A stretch of 64,000 bases of DNA from positions 1-64,000 of the forward strand of contig NZ_JAFLRF010000029.1 in assembly GCF_017315705.1 (NCBI RefSeq), written 5' to 3'. A program made the position numbers and the translations under genes. This DNA comes from Trinickia mobilis (GTDB taxonomy: Bacteria > Pseudomonadota > Gammaproteobacteria > Burkholderiales > Burkholderiaceae). Within the stretch, counting starts at the first letter, position 1, and each line of letters begins with the position of its first letter. A model generated the notes under the pieces. That model was not told the origin of the DNA. It ran no database searches and saw nothing but the letters and a program-made list of their open reading frames with translations. Positions 26,447 to 35,270 of this stretch are shown in pieces.

Positions 26447-27226
26447 TCACCGCTTGAATATTGCTTCCAGATCCACTTCATCTTCGACGACATCAAGATT
26501 CAGCGCGCCCTCAATGTGGTTGAGATGATCAAGCATGAGTTGCGCGGCTTTGTCGCCGTCGCCTTGGGCGATTGCATCGGTGATGGCGGTATGCTCGTCG
26601 GCACGGCAACTGACGCTGATCGGCGTGTTGTACAGCAAGACGACCAGACACGTTAGCGTAGAAAGTTCGCGCAGGCTGCGCGTGTACGAAGAGTTTCCGG
26701 CGAGCGCTGCCGCGAGATTGTGAAATTCGCCGGAGAGCCGGATGACCGCGCGCTTGTCGTCGCGTGCGCGTGCGTCCATTTCGAGGCGCACGTGCTCTCG
26801 CAACTGCGCGAGTTTCTCCGGTGTAATGTCGCGCGTCAGTCGATGCATGACGGCAGGTTCGATCAATCGGCGGGCTTCGAACACATCGCGAGCCTGGTCG
26901 ACCGATGGCTTCGCCACGAACCAGCCTTTCTTCGGGTAGAGCTCCACGATCTGTTCGTAGGCCAGCCGGCTCAATGCATCCCGGACTCGCGCCCGGGTCA
27001 CGCCGAAGATGCTGGCGAGCCGCTCTTCCGCCAGCTTGGTACCGGGCACCAGCCGATGCTCGAGCAACGCGGCATAAATCTTCTCATAAATCTCTTCACT
27101 GCTGTTGTCGCCGTCACGGGTCTTGCGGGGCTTACGGATTTTAGTTTCGCCAGCGGTTTTTAGCATGTGCCACGTCTGATTGAAAATAAGTCGCACGTCC
27201 GCATTGACATGTCGATGCTCTGACAT
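26447..27226 (-). CDS. GntR-family regulator of the hydantoinase cluster
   Basis: About 259 residues. HTH: EEIYEKIYAALLEHRLVPGT, LAEERLASIFGVTRARVRDA. The C-terminal FCD domain has metal-ligand-type residues (LSGEFHNLAAAL, DEHTAITDAIAQGD, DHLNHIEGAL). The start ATG (MSEHRHVNADV) has GCGAGG upstream; a longer frame start lacks one. It is the last gene of the minus-strand cluster, only 20 bases after the deacetylase-like gene, so it is probably co-transcribed and autoregulated. Candidate operators lie upstream of the hydantoinase gene. Confidence 0.8.
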   Translation of the reverse strand: MSEHRHVNADVRLIFNQTWHMLKTAGETKIRKPRKTRDGDNSSEEIYEKIYAALLEHRLVPGTKLAEERLASIFGVTRARVRDALSRLAYEQIVELYPKKGWFVAKPSVDQARDVFEARRLIEPAVMHRLTRDITPEKLAQLREHVRLEMDARARDDKRAVIRLSGEFHNLAAALAGNSSYTRSLRELSTLTCLVVLLYNTPISVSCRADEHTAITDAIAQGDGDKAAQLMLDHLNHIEGALNLDVVEDEVDLEAIFKR

Positions 27227-27246
27227 CGGTATTGCCTCGCACAGCA

Positions 27247-28149
27247 CTACCGCGTATACGGATGTTCTTTGATCCAGTGCCGCGCGATGTCGACACGGCG
27301 AGCGATCCACACGTCATCATGCTTCATCACGTGGTCAATAAACCGCTCAAGCCCGGCCGCGCGTGCCGGATGCCCGATGAGCCGCATATGCAGTCCGACC
27401 GACATCATCTTAGGCTGCGTCGCACCCTCGCGATACAGCATATCAAAGGTATCGCGCATGAACTCGAACCACTGGTTGCCAGTGCCTACCGAACGCGCGT
27501 ACTGGCCGTCGTTGGTAGTCAAAGAATAGGGTATCACCAAATGCGGCTTGCCCTGAACGGTCTTCCAGAATGGCAATTCGTCGCCATAGTAATCGGAATC
27601 GTAGAGAAAGCCGCCCTCCTCGACCAACAGCATGCGTGTGTTCACGGAAGGCGAGTAACGGCAGTACCAGCCGTACGGACGCTCGCCCGTTGTGCGCGCC
27701 AACGACTCAATCGCCAAGCGAATGTGCTCGCGCTCGATCTCCTCGCTCAAACCGTAATGCTTGATCCACCGCCAGCCGTGACTGCACACGTCGAAACCAG
27801 ATGCACGGATCGCAGCGGCCGCTTGCGGGTTGCGCTCCAGCGCGAGGGCGCAACCGTACACAGTGAGCGCGAGACCGCGATCCTGGAAGATCCGCATGAG
27901 ACGCCAGAAGCCGACGCGGCTGCCGTATTCGAACAGGCCCTCCGCCGCGAGGTCGCGGCCGATCACGCCTGAATTGAGTCCATGCGATTCCGTGAACCAC
28001 GTCTCCGTCGCATCTTCGCCATCGGCGATGGACGGCTCGGAACCTTCTTCATAGTTCATGACGAAATTGATGGCAATGCGAGCGTTGCCCGGCCAGTTTG
28101 GACTGGGCGGATTCGCGCCATAACCGATGAAATCGCGGCCCGGATCCAT
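27247..28149 (-). CDS. PuuE-type polysaccharide-deacetylase-family hydrolase (allantoinase-like)
   Basis: A 300-residue NodB-fold enzyme. WPGNARIAINFVMNYEEGSE, ESHGLNSGVIGRDLAAEG, YGSRVGFWRLMRIF and DVCSHGWRWIKH are the blocks that characterise the cofactor-independent allantoinase PuuE and its relatives. It would open a cyclic ureide or amide. Its association with a dihydropyrimidinase-type hydantoinase and a peptide-type ABC importer points to nitrogen-heterocycle salvage. The exact substrate is unknown. Confidence 0.75.
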   Translation of the reverse strand: MDPGRDFIGYGANPPSPNWPGNARIAINFVMNYEEGSEPSIADGEDATETWFTESHGLNSGVIGRDLAAEGLFEYGSRVGFWRLMRIFQDRGLALTVYGCALALERNPQAAAAIRASGFDVCSHGWRWIKHYGLSEEIEREHIRLAIESLARTTGERPYGWYCRYSPSVNTRMLLVEEGGFLYDSDYYGDELPFWKTVQGKPHLVIPYSLTTNDGQYARSVGTGNQWFEFMRDTFDMLYREGATQPKMMSVGLHMRLIGHPARAAGLERFIDHVMKHDDVWIARRVDIARHWIKEHPYTR

Positions 28150-28184
28150 GTGGTTTCTCCCGTTCCTTAAAGATAGAATGCGGG

Positions 28185-28943
28185 TCAGAGCATCACATCG
28201 CCGCCGTTCGGCGACAGTGTCTGCCCGACGAAATACGCGCCGCCCGTCTCGGATGCGAGCAGCAACGCGGTCGGTGCAATTTCATCGGTCTGGCCGAAGC
28301 GGCCTGCCGGCAACTCCGTGAATTTCATCGCACGCCATTCGTCGCTTAAACCGGCGAGCATTGCGGTCTCGACCGGTCCCGGCGCGATGGCGTTGACCGT
28401 GACGCCGTGCGGTGCACCTTCATATGAAAGCGCCCGCGTGAAGCCGACCACGCCTGCTTTGGATGCGCAGTAGTGGCTCGTGTCGTGCGCCCCCTTGTAG
28501 GCGAGTTGCGATGCAATGTTGATCACGCGGCCGTATTTGCGCGCGATCATGTCGGCGAAAAACTGCTTCGTGACGAGGAAAGTGCCACGCAGGTTGACGG
28601 CCATCATCCGGTCCCACTGCTCGATCGATAGATCCACGAAGGACGTCTCGCCGCCGATGCCGGCCGCGTTCACGAGAATATCGACCGGGCCCAGATGTTC
28701 GCGGCTCCAGGCGCCGAGGTCGCGAACCGAGGCCACGTCGGTCACGTCGCACTCTGCCACAGCGACGTTGGCGCCCTTTGTTGCTAGCTCGGCGGCCAGC
28801 GTGCTCGCCCCCTGCGGATCACCGAAATGCGAGATGCCAGTCTTGGCTCCATGTGCCGCGAATAGCTGCACGATGGCCCTGCCAATCCCGCTGTTACCGC
28901 CTGTCACGAGCGCTGTCCTTCCGCGAAGAGAAAAGGATTCCAC
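28185..28943 (-). CDS. Short-chain dehydrogenase/reductase
   Basis: A 252-residue classical SDR: TGGNSGIGRAIVQLF (cofactor motif), NAAGIGG, and the active-site YCASKAG (YxxxK), with C-terminal LSPNGGDVML. It resembles FabG/gluconate-dehydrogenase-like members. It lies between the epimerase and deacetylase-like genes on the minus strand, presumably oxidising or reducing an intermediate of the cluster's pathway. Confidence 0.8.
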   Translation of the reverse strand: MESFSLRGRTALVTGGNSGIGRAIVQLFAAHGAKTGISHFGDPQGASTLAAELATKGANVAVAECDVTDVASVRDLGAWSREHLGPVDILVNAAGIGGETSFVDLSIEQWDRMMAVNLRGTFLVTKQFFADMIARKYGRVINIASQLAYKGAHDTSHYCASKAGVVGFTRALSYEGAPHGVTVNAIAPGPVETAMLAGLSDEWRAMKFTELPAGRFGQTDEIAPTALLLASETGGAYFVGQTLSPNGGDVML

Positions 28944-28966
28944 GATGCTGCTCCTTCAAATAAGGG

Positions 28967-29881
28967 TTAATCGTTGTTCGACAGCCAGTTCGCGTAAGCG
29001 CGAATGCCGGCTTCGATGTCAAACCGCGGGCGATAGCCTAGGTCCGCCGCCGCAGCGGAAATATCGAAGCGTTCCTGCATTTCGTCGAGCGGATCGGGGC
29101 CACGCGCAAGCTCGATATCGGCAGACGGCAGCACGCGGCGCACGATCCCGGCCACCTCGCCGAGCGTTAGGCGGCTGTCGCCAGTAATGTTGTAAGTACG
29201 GCGGCGCAGGCTCGGTGCATCGAGTGCCGCGACCAGCGCAGCGGCGGCGTCTTCCACATAGATGTACTGGCGATAAAAGTCCTCGCCGTACGGAACGCGC
29301 GTCGGGCGTCTCGCCATCGCATCAGTAAGCATGGTGCGGATCATGCAATCCGTCGTGCGATGCGGACCGTACACCCACGACAAGCGCAAGCTCACGCCAT
29401 CCACTCCGTATTGCTGCGCGTAGGCCGCCACCAGTTGTTCGCTCGCGACTTTGCTCGCGGCGTAGAGACTCGCCGGCGCCATCACGACGTCCTCTTTCAC
29501 CGGCGCCGGCGGCGTGTTGCCGTATGCGCTGGTCGACGAGCAGAACACGAACCGGCGCGCGCCGTAAATGCGGGCGAGTTCCAGCATGTTCGCCGTGCCG
29601 ACAATATTGACCTGGACCATCGAGACGGGGTTGTCGCGTGCGACCATCGGACCGGAATAGGCGCCGCAATGAATCACGCCCGACAGCCCCCCGCCCGCGA
29701 GCGCATGCAGTCGATGCACGTTACCCACGTCGCATTCAGTCACCGTCATATCGTCGATTGAAGCACCGCCAAGGCGATCAATCGCGACCACTTTGTCGCC
29801 GCGCGCGAGCAACTGTCGGCATACCGCGCGGCCTACCAATCCTGCCGCGCCGGTGACCATGATTCTTTGCTGGACGCTCAC
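28967..29881 (-). CDS. NAD-dependent epimerase/dehydratase
   Basis: A 304-residue extended SDR with TGAAGLVGRAVCRQL at the N-terminus, FVFCSSTSAYG, and catalytic YAASK (SLYAASKVASEQLV). RLSWVYGPHRTTDC is typical of UDP-sugar epimerases and uronate dehydrogenases. Its start overlaps the stop of the ABC ATPase gene. Presence in a ureide/hydantoin-like operon is unusual, and the substrate need not be a nucleotide sugar. Confidence 0.75.
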   Translation of the reverse strand: MSVQQRIMVTGAAGLVGRAVCRQLLARGDKVVAIDRLGGASIDDMTVTECDVGNVHRLHALAGGGLSGVIHCGAYSGPMVARDNPVSMVQVNIVGTANMLELARIYGARRFVFCSSTSAYGNTPPAPVKEDVVMAPASLYAASKVASEQLVAAYAQQYGVDGVSLRLSWVYGPHRTTDCMIRTMLTDAMARRPTRVPYGEDFYRQYIYVEDAAAALVAALDAPSLRRRTYNITGDSRLTLGEVAGIVRRVLPSADIELARGPDPLDEMQERFDISAAAADLGYRPRFDIEAGIRAYANWLSNND

Positions 29882-31572
29882 TGTTTTTCTCCTGCAACGT
29901 CGAGATGATGAACACTCATAGCGACTTCTTCGATAGGAAGTTCCGCTTGCAGCAGCTTCCGTGTGTAATCCTCGACCGGCCGGTTGAAGACCGTCGCCGC
30001 TTCACCCATTTCGATGATCTTGCCGTTGCGCATCACCGCGACGTAATGCGCGAGCGAGCGCACCGAATTCAGATCGTGCGTAATGAAAAGCGCCGACAAG
30101 CCCATTTCCGCCTGAAGATTGCGCACGAGGTCGATAATCTGCGCGCGCACGCGAATATCGAGTGCAGTGGTGGGTTCGTCGAAAACCACGAAGTCGGGGT
30201 TCGCCGCAAGCGCGCGCGCAATACCCACGCGTTTCTGCTCGCCGGCCGTCAACTCATGCGGATATGCGGACGCGTGTTTGCGCGAAACGTTGACGAGATC
30301 CAGCAACTGCAGAATTCTTGCGTCTCGGTCGGCGCGCGAAAGCCTCGGCGCGAGCGCCAGCGGTTCAGCAATCAGCTCCCGAACCTGCCAGCGCGGATTC
30401 AGCGAGACATACGGCTCCTGAAAGACCATCTGCATGCGGCGCCGCATGGCGCGGAATTCGCGCCCTGTCATGTCGAGCGTGTTTTTGCCGTCGAAGCGAA
30501 TCACGCCGGCGTCCGCCTCGAGCAGCCGCAGCAGGCACTGGCCGGTGGTCGTCTTGCCCGAGCCGCTTTCGCCGACCAAAGCGAGCGTTTCGCCTTGAGC
30601 GATGGAAAACGATATGTCGTCTATAGCGCGTACGACCGCGTGATTCCGGTCGGACACGAACGTTTTGACCAGATGCTCGACCTCGAGCAATGGAGGACGC
30701 ATCTTTACGGCCGCGACGGGGACAATCGCGCGGCCCGCATCCCGATCGATCTGTTCATTCGACTTGAGCAGCGCCGGGCGAACCTTCGCGGCATCCAGCA
30801 TTTCGCGGCTATAGGGCCGGTCCGGCGCCTTCAGAAACTGCCCGACAGGCGCCAGTTCGATAAGCTTGCCGTCTTTCATGATGCCGACGCGGTCGCAATA
30901 ATTGGCGACCACGCCCAGGTCGTGAGTCACAAGCAACACGCCCAACCCGAGGTCCTTGCCCTTTTGCACCAGCAGATCGAGGACTTGCAGTTGAATGGTT
31001 GCATCGAGCCCGAGCGTGGCGTCATCGGCGAGCAAGATCTTCGGCTGCGCGATCAGCGCCATCGCGATCACCACGCGCTGCGCCATGCCACCCGACAACT
31101 CGTGCGGATACGCATGCGCGCGCGCTTGCGGATTGACGATACCGACTTGCCCGAACAATTCGATTGCTTCCCGCCATGCCTCTTTCCTGCCGATGCGCTT
31201 ATGCACTCTCAGCACGCGTACGAGTTGCGCGCCGACCGTCTCCACGGGATCGAGCAGCATCTTCGCGTTGGTGCCGATCAAGGCGACATCGCCCCCGCGA
31301 TAACGCCGTTTCTCGTCTGCCGGCATATCGAATACGGACTGCTGGTTAAGCGTTATCCGGCCGCTTGTTATTCGTCCGCCTTCCGGCAACAAGTCGATGA
31401 TTGAGCGCGCAAGAATCGATTTACCCGCGCCTGTCTCTCCTACGATCCCGAGGATCTCGCCCTTGCGCAGGGAAAAGCTGACCGCATCGAGGACTCGCCG
31501 CGCAGGCGCGTTGTCGAAGCAGACTGAAAGATTCTCGACTTCCAGCAGCGCCTGATTCGCATGCACACTCAT
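29878..31572 (-). CDS. Fused two-domain ABC transporter ATPase (DppD-DppF type)
   Basis: 564 residues with two nucleotide-binding domains, as in fused oligopeptide-type importers. NBD1: Walker A GETGAGKSIL, signature LSGGMAQRV, Walker B region ILLADDATLGLD. NBD2: Walker A GESGSGKTTTG, Walker B VVFDEPTTALD, signature LTAGEQKRV. NBD1 has Asp where the catalytic Glu should follow the Walker B Asp, and NBD2 has a non-canonical LSGGQ motif. The gene overlaps both neighbours by 4 bases and supplies ATP hydrolysis for the DppB/C-like permeases. Confidence 0.85.
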   Translation of the reverse strand: MSVHANQALLEVENLSVCFDNAPARRVLDAVSFSLRKGEILGIVGETGAGKSILARSIIDLLPEGGRITSGRITLNQQSVFDMPADEKRRYRGGDVALIGTNAKMLLDPVETVGAQLVRVLRVHKRIGRKEAWREAIELFGQVGIVNPQARAHAYPHELSGGMAQRVVIAMALIAQPKILLADDATLGLDATIQLQVLDLLVQKGKDLGLGVLLVTHDLGVVANYCDRVGIMKDGKLIELAPVGQFLKAPDRPYSREMLDAAKVRPALLKSNEQIDRDAGRAIVPVAAVKMRPPLLEVEHLVKTFVSDRNHAVVRAIDDISFSIAQGETLALVGESGSGKTTTGQCLLRLLEADAGVIRFDGKNTLDMTGREFRAMRRRMQMVFQEPYVSLNPRWQVRELIAEPLALAPRLSRADRDARILQLLDLVNVSRKHASAYPHELTAGEQKRVGIARALAANPDFVVFDEPTTALDIRVRAQIIDLVRNLQAEMGLSALFITHDLNSVRSLAHYVAVMRNGKIIEMGEAATVFNRPVEDYTRKLLQAELPIEEVAMSVHHLDVAGEKQ

Positions 31573-32414
31573 TGCCCACCCCGCGATGTGGGCTCAGCCA
31601 GGCGCTTGACGGCATCGCCGAGAATCGCGAACGTCAGCACCGAAATGATGATGGCGAGACCTGGGAACAAGGCCGCCCACCACACGCCGAGGATCATCTG
31701 CTGCGCGCCGTTGGCAACCATCAACCCCCATTCCGGCGTCGGCATGCGGACGCCGGCGCCGACGAACGACAACCCGGCGGTCAGCAGGATCGCCATGCCG
31801 ATGCTGATGGATACCTGCACGATAGCCGGCGTCATCGCATTCGGCAGGATGTGCCTGAACATGATGGTGAGGTCGGTGGCGCCGCTGCAACGCGCCGCGC
31901 TGATAAACGGCCGGTCGCGCAATGACAGCACCTCCGCGCGGATCTGCCGCGCGAACATGGGAATGAACAGGACGGCCAGCACGATCGCGACATTCCAGAT
32001 CTCTTGTCCCATCACCGAAACCAGCGCCATGCCGAGAACGAAAACCGGAAACGACTGTATGAAGTCGAAGATGCGCATGACAAGCGTGCTCAGCAGGTTC
32101 TTGTAGAAGCCGATCAGAAGCCCGATTGGAACGCCGACCACGAACGCGGTCACGACCGCGGTCACGCTGATGAGCAGGTTGATCCGCGTGGCGTAAATAA
32201 CACGCGAGAGTATGTCCATACCCGATACGTCGGTACCGAACCAGTAGTGCCACGACGGCGGCCTTAGCGTGTTCGTGGGATCGGCATTGACCGGAGAATG
32301 CGGCGCGATCAGCGGCGCAAACACGATCAACACAACCTGAAGCGCGAGTAGCGAGAGACCGAATATAAGCGTGGCGCTTAGCCGGCCGCCGCGGTAACTG
32401 GAGGGCAGTTTCAT
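31569..32414 (-). CDS. ABC permease, DppC-like
   Basis: A 281-residue inner-membrane permease with about six helices. The N-terminal LAPHSPVNADPTNTLRPPSW, followed by HYWFGTDVSGMDILSRVIYA, is the hallmark of DppC/OppC. The EAA-like loop SAARCSGATDLTIMFRHILP contacts the ATPase. The gene is translationally coupled (ATGA overlaps) with the genes on either side. Confidence 0.85.
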   Translation of the reverse strand: MKLPSSYRGGRLSATLIFGLSLLALQVVLIVFAPLIAPHSPVNADPTNTLRPPSWHYWFGTDVSGMDILSRVIYATRINLLISVTAVVTAFVVGVPIGLLIGFYKNLLSTLVMRIFDFIQSFPVFVLGMALVSVMGQEIWNVAIVLAVLFIPMFARQIRAEVLSLRDRPFISAARCSGATDLTIMFRHILPNAMTPAIVQVSISIGMAILLTAGLSFVGAGVRMPTPEWGLMVANGAQQMILGVWWAALFPGLAIIISVLTFAILGDAVKRLAEPTSRGGQ

Positions 32415-33451
32415 ATTTCAATCCTCGGATCAGCCAGGCCGTAGAGCACATCGACGGCGGTGTACACCACCAGGATAAAGACCGCCGCGACCAGCACAAA
32501 GCCCTGTAGCGCGGGGTAGTCGCTGTTCAGGACGGCTTGCACCGCGTACTGGCCCAGTCCGCCCCACGCAAAAATGGTTTCGACCAGCACGGCTGCTCCA
32601 AGCAGGAAGCCGAACAGAAAGCCGATCATGGTGATGATCGGCGGCAAGCTGTTGCGCAATGCGCTCCGCACCAGCGTGCGTTCGGACAAACCCGATGCGC
32701 GCGCATGACGAATGAACTCGCTTTTGTAATTGTCGGCGAAGACGGATTGCGTCATCTTCATCAAGCCCCCCGCGTTGACGATGGTCAACGTGAGAACCGG
32801 CAACAACAGATGCGACACAGAAGAGCGGAACGCTTCCCAGTCGCCGGCCAGCGCGCTGTCCACGGTATAGAACCCTGTGACGGTCGGCGGCGGCGTGATG
32901 AAAGAATCGACCCGACCGAAAGGCGCGGGCGCCACACCCGCCAGATGAAACAACGTATAAATGAGCAGCAACCCGACCCAGAAGTCAGGAATCGCGCCTG
33001 CCGCGAGTCCGTAAATGCGGCTACCGCGATCCGCCCAGCCGCCCTTGCGGACCACCGACGTCACCGCCACGCCCACGCCGAGGATCACGGTGAGGATCAT
33101 CGAGTACGTAATCAATTCGAGCGTGGCCGGTACGCGTTGCAACAGATCAATGGTGACCGGGTTCGACGTGAACAGCGAGGTACCGAGATCGCCGTGAAGC
33201 AATGCCCTCAAATAGGCGCCAAACTGCGACCAGATGGAGCCGTTGAGATGCAGACGCTCACGTAACGCCGCAATCGCGTCGGGCGTCGCCAGGTTGCCCA
33301 GCATCAGCAACGCCGGATCACCAGGCAACAAGCGAATGAGCATAAAGGTGGCGAACATCACGGCGAACATCTGCGGAATCAGGACGCCGATCCGCGCGAT
33401 GACAATGCGAACCGATCGCGGGATCGAACGCCAGCTAGAAAAGAGAACCAT
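32411..33451 (-). CDS. ABC permease, DppB-like
   Basis: A 346-residue permease. RLLPGDPALLMLGNLATPDA near the N-terminus and the loop HARASGLSERTLVRSALRNS are typical of DppB/OppB. The start is taken at MVLFSSWRSIPRS, seven bases after GAGGAG; the open frame extends 19 codons further without a ribosome-binding site. It pairs with the downstream DppC-like permease. Confidence 0.85.
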   Translation of the reverse strand: MVLFSSWRSIPRSVRIVIARIGVLIPQMFAVMFATFMLIRLLPGDPALLMLGNLATPDAIAALRERLHLNGSIWSQFGAYLRALLHGDLGTSLFTSNPVTIDLLQRVPATLELITYSMILTVILGVGVAVTSVVRKGGWADRGSRIYGLAAGAIPDFWVGLLLIYTLFHLAGVAPAPFGRVDSFITPPPTVTGFYTVDSALAGDWEAFRSSVSHLLLPVLTLTIVNAGGLMKMTQSVFADNYKSEFIRHARASGLSERTLVRSALRNSLPPIITMIGFLFGFLLGAAVLVETIFAWGGLGQYAVQAVLNSDYPALQGFVLVAAVFILVVYTAVDVLYGLADPRIEI

Positions 33452-33517
33452 TGCGCAACTCCTCGAGCCGGGGTCATACAGGTGAGAATGACATCCGTTT
33501 GTTCGCACCTGCCTCGA

Positions 33518-35158
33518 TCAGCTCTTGGAAAAGTCGTACCAGGTGTTGCCGTTCGTCGTGTTCCAGCTATAGCCCTTCACGTTCGCACGGGTCGCGAGCT
33601 GGTAACCGGGGTTGATCAGGAACACCCAAGGCGCCTGTTCCATGACGAGTTGTTGCACGCGTTCCATCGACGTCTTGCGCTTCGCCTCGTCGGTCAGCGA
33701 CAGACTGTCGTTGATCAGCTTGTCCACCTCCGGGTTCTTGTAGCGCGAGTAGTTGATCAGCGATGCGCTGTTGAGCCATAGGTTCGTGACGTACGCAGCA
33801 TCGGGTACGATCGCCATATCGCGGAAGAAGTACATCGGGATCTCGCCCTTGGAATAGCGCTCAACCAACGTGGATGCTGGCAGCTTCTCCAATTCGACGT
33901 CCACTCCGATCTTCGAAAAAGCCGTCTTCAGGATGATCGCCACTTCCTCTTCCGTCTGGTCGCCCGTGGGATAGCCGAGCTGCGTCTTGAAACCTTTTTC
34001 GAGCCCCGCTTCTTTCAGAAGAGCGCGTGCCTTGTCGAGATTTTCGGAATAGCTGTAATACTTGTCGGTGTACGCGGGATAGATCTCGGAATCCGGGCTC
34101 TTGGTCGGGCGCGCCGTACCGTAGAACACCGACTTCAGAATCTGGTCGCGTGGCACCGCGTAGTTCAGCGCCTGTCTGACCTGCTCGTTATTGAACGGCG
34201 CCATCGTGTTGTTCATCTCCACGCGTTGGACGTAATTGCCGTAGACCTTCCACACCTTTACGGCCGGCAATTTTTCGAGCGTGGCCAGCTCGCGCGGCTC
34301 GAGCCATTCCGCTACATCGACAGCGCCGGCCTCCAGCGCGGCCAGGCGGTTTGCCGAAGTCGGCATCTCGCGAAAGATAATGCGCGTCAGTTTCGGCGCG
34401 CCACGGTAGTAATTCTTATTGCCCTCGTAGATCACCTCTTGCCCGGGCGCATATTTGGTGACCTGGTAGGGCGCGAATGACGCGGAATGACTTGCAAGCC
34501 AGCGCGAGCCCCACGGGTCGTCCGGCGTAGTGTGCTTCTTGACTTCAACTGAATCGATGATGCCAAGATCGTTATTCACCCACAGCCGTTCGATCAGCGG
34601 CGACGGCGTGGGCAACGTCACCTTTACGGTCTGATCGTCGATTTTCTTGAACGCCGCGTTGAAGTCTTTGATCTTCAACACCTGCGTCATGTACCAGCGG
34701 AACGTGGCTTTCAGATTCCATCCGCGTTCGAAGGTCCACATGGCATCGTCGGCGGTGAGCGTATTGCCCGCGTAGCTTTTTACGCCCTTGCGCAAGTGAA
34801 ACGTGATCGAACTCTTATCCGGCGACGTTTCCCAGCTCTCCGCAAGCGCGCCCTTCAACTTGTCGAAGTTCTCGACCATGACACCGTTCTCGCCCGGCTT
34901 CATCTCATATGACAGCAGGCGCTCATAGATATTGCGGCGCGCTTCGTGACCCGCTTCCGTGGGCGGGTACTCTTGATCCAGCGATTCCGGGGTGCGTGGC
35001 CCCGCGACGAGCAGCACCGAATTGTTGCTCTGGGCCAGCACGGGCGCCGAGCCAGTGCCAATTGACATGACAACCGCCGCTATCAACAACCGTGCAACAT
35101 AGGTGGCTCTTACCCGTGCCAACGCTGACACGCAGCTGCCGTCGTACAGTTTCGACAT
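33518..35158 (-). CDS. ABC substrate-binding protein, family 5 (peptide/nickel type)
   Basis: A 546-residue periplasmic protein. A signal peptide (ARLLIAAVVMSIGTGSAPVLA then QSNN) is followed by the SBP_bac_5 fold: ITFHLRKGVKSYAGNTLTAD, DDAMWTFERGW, FNNEQVRQALNYAVPRDQIL. The start MSKLYDG follows GAGGAG. This family binds oligopeptides but also many other solutes. With a hydantoinase upstream, the ligand is likely a cyclic or linear amide. It is the first transporter gene in transcription order. Confidence 0.85.
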   Translation of the reverse strand: MSKLYDGSCVSALARVRATYVARLLIAAVVMSIGTGSAPVLAQSNNSVLLVAGPRTPESLDQEYPPTEAGHEARRNIYERLLSYEMKPGENGVMVENFDKLKGALAESWETSPDKSSITFHLRKGVKSYAGNTLTADDAMWTFERGWNLKATFRWYMTQVLKIKDFNAAFKKIDDQTVKVTLPTPSPLIERLWVNNDLGIIDSVEVKKHTTPDDPWGSRWLASHSASFAPYQVTKYAPGQEVIYEGNKNYYRGAPKLTRIIFREMPTSANRLAALEAGAVDVAEWLEPRELATLEKLPAVKVWKVYGNYVQRVEMNNTMAPFNNEQVRQALNYAVPRDQILKSVFYGTARPTKSPDSEIYPAYTDKYYSYSENLDKARALLKEAGLEKGFKTQLGYPTGDQTEEEVAIILKTAFSKIGVDVELEKLPASTLVERYSKGEIPMYFFRDMAIVPDAAYVTNLWLNSASLINYSRYKNPEVDKLINDSLSLTDEAKRKTSMERVQQLVMEQAPWVFLINPGYQLATRANVKGYSWNTTNGNTWYDFSKS

Positions 35159-35270
35159 GACGCACTCCTCGCTTCGATGAGATGGAATAAGGCGATGCAG
35201 ATTCATAGATATTTTGGATACCTATCCTTTGCTTGCGGTGACCGGCAGACTGACACATCACGTTACAGCT

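Noticed and set aside
29905-31404. Long open frame (499 codons) on the plus strand
   Set aside because: It lies antisense to the fused ABC ATPase and has Arg/His-rich, motif-free sequence typical of the shadow of a GC-rich gene.
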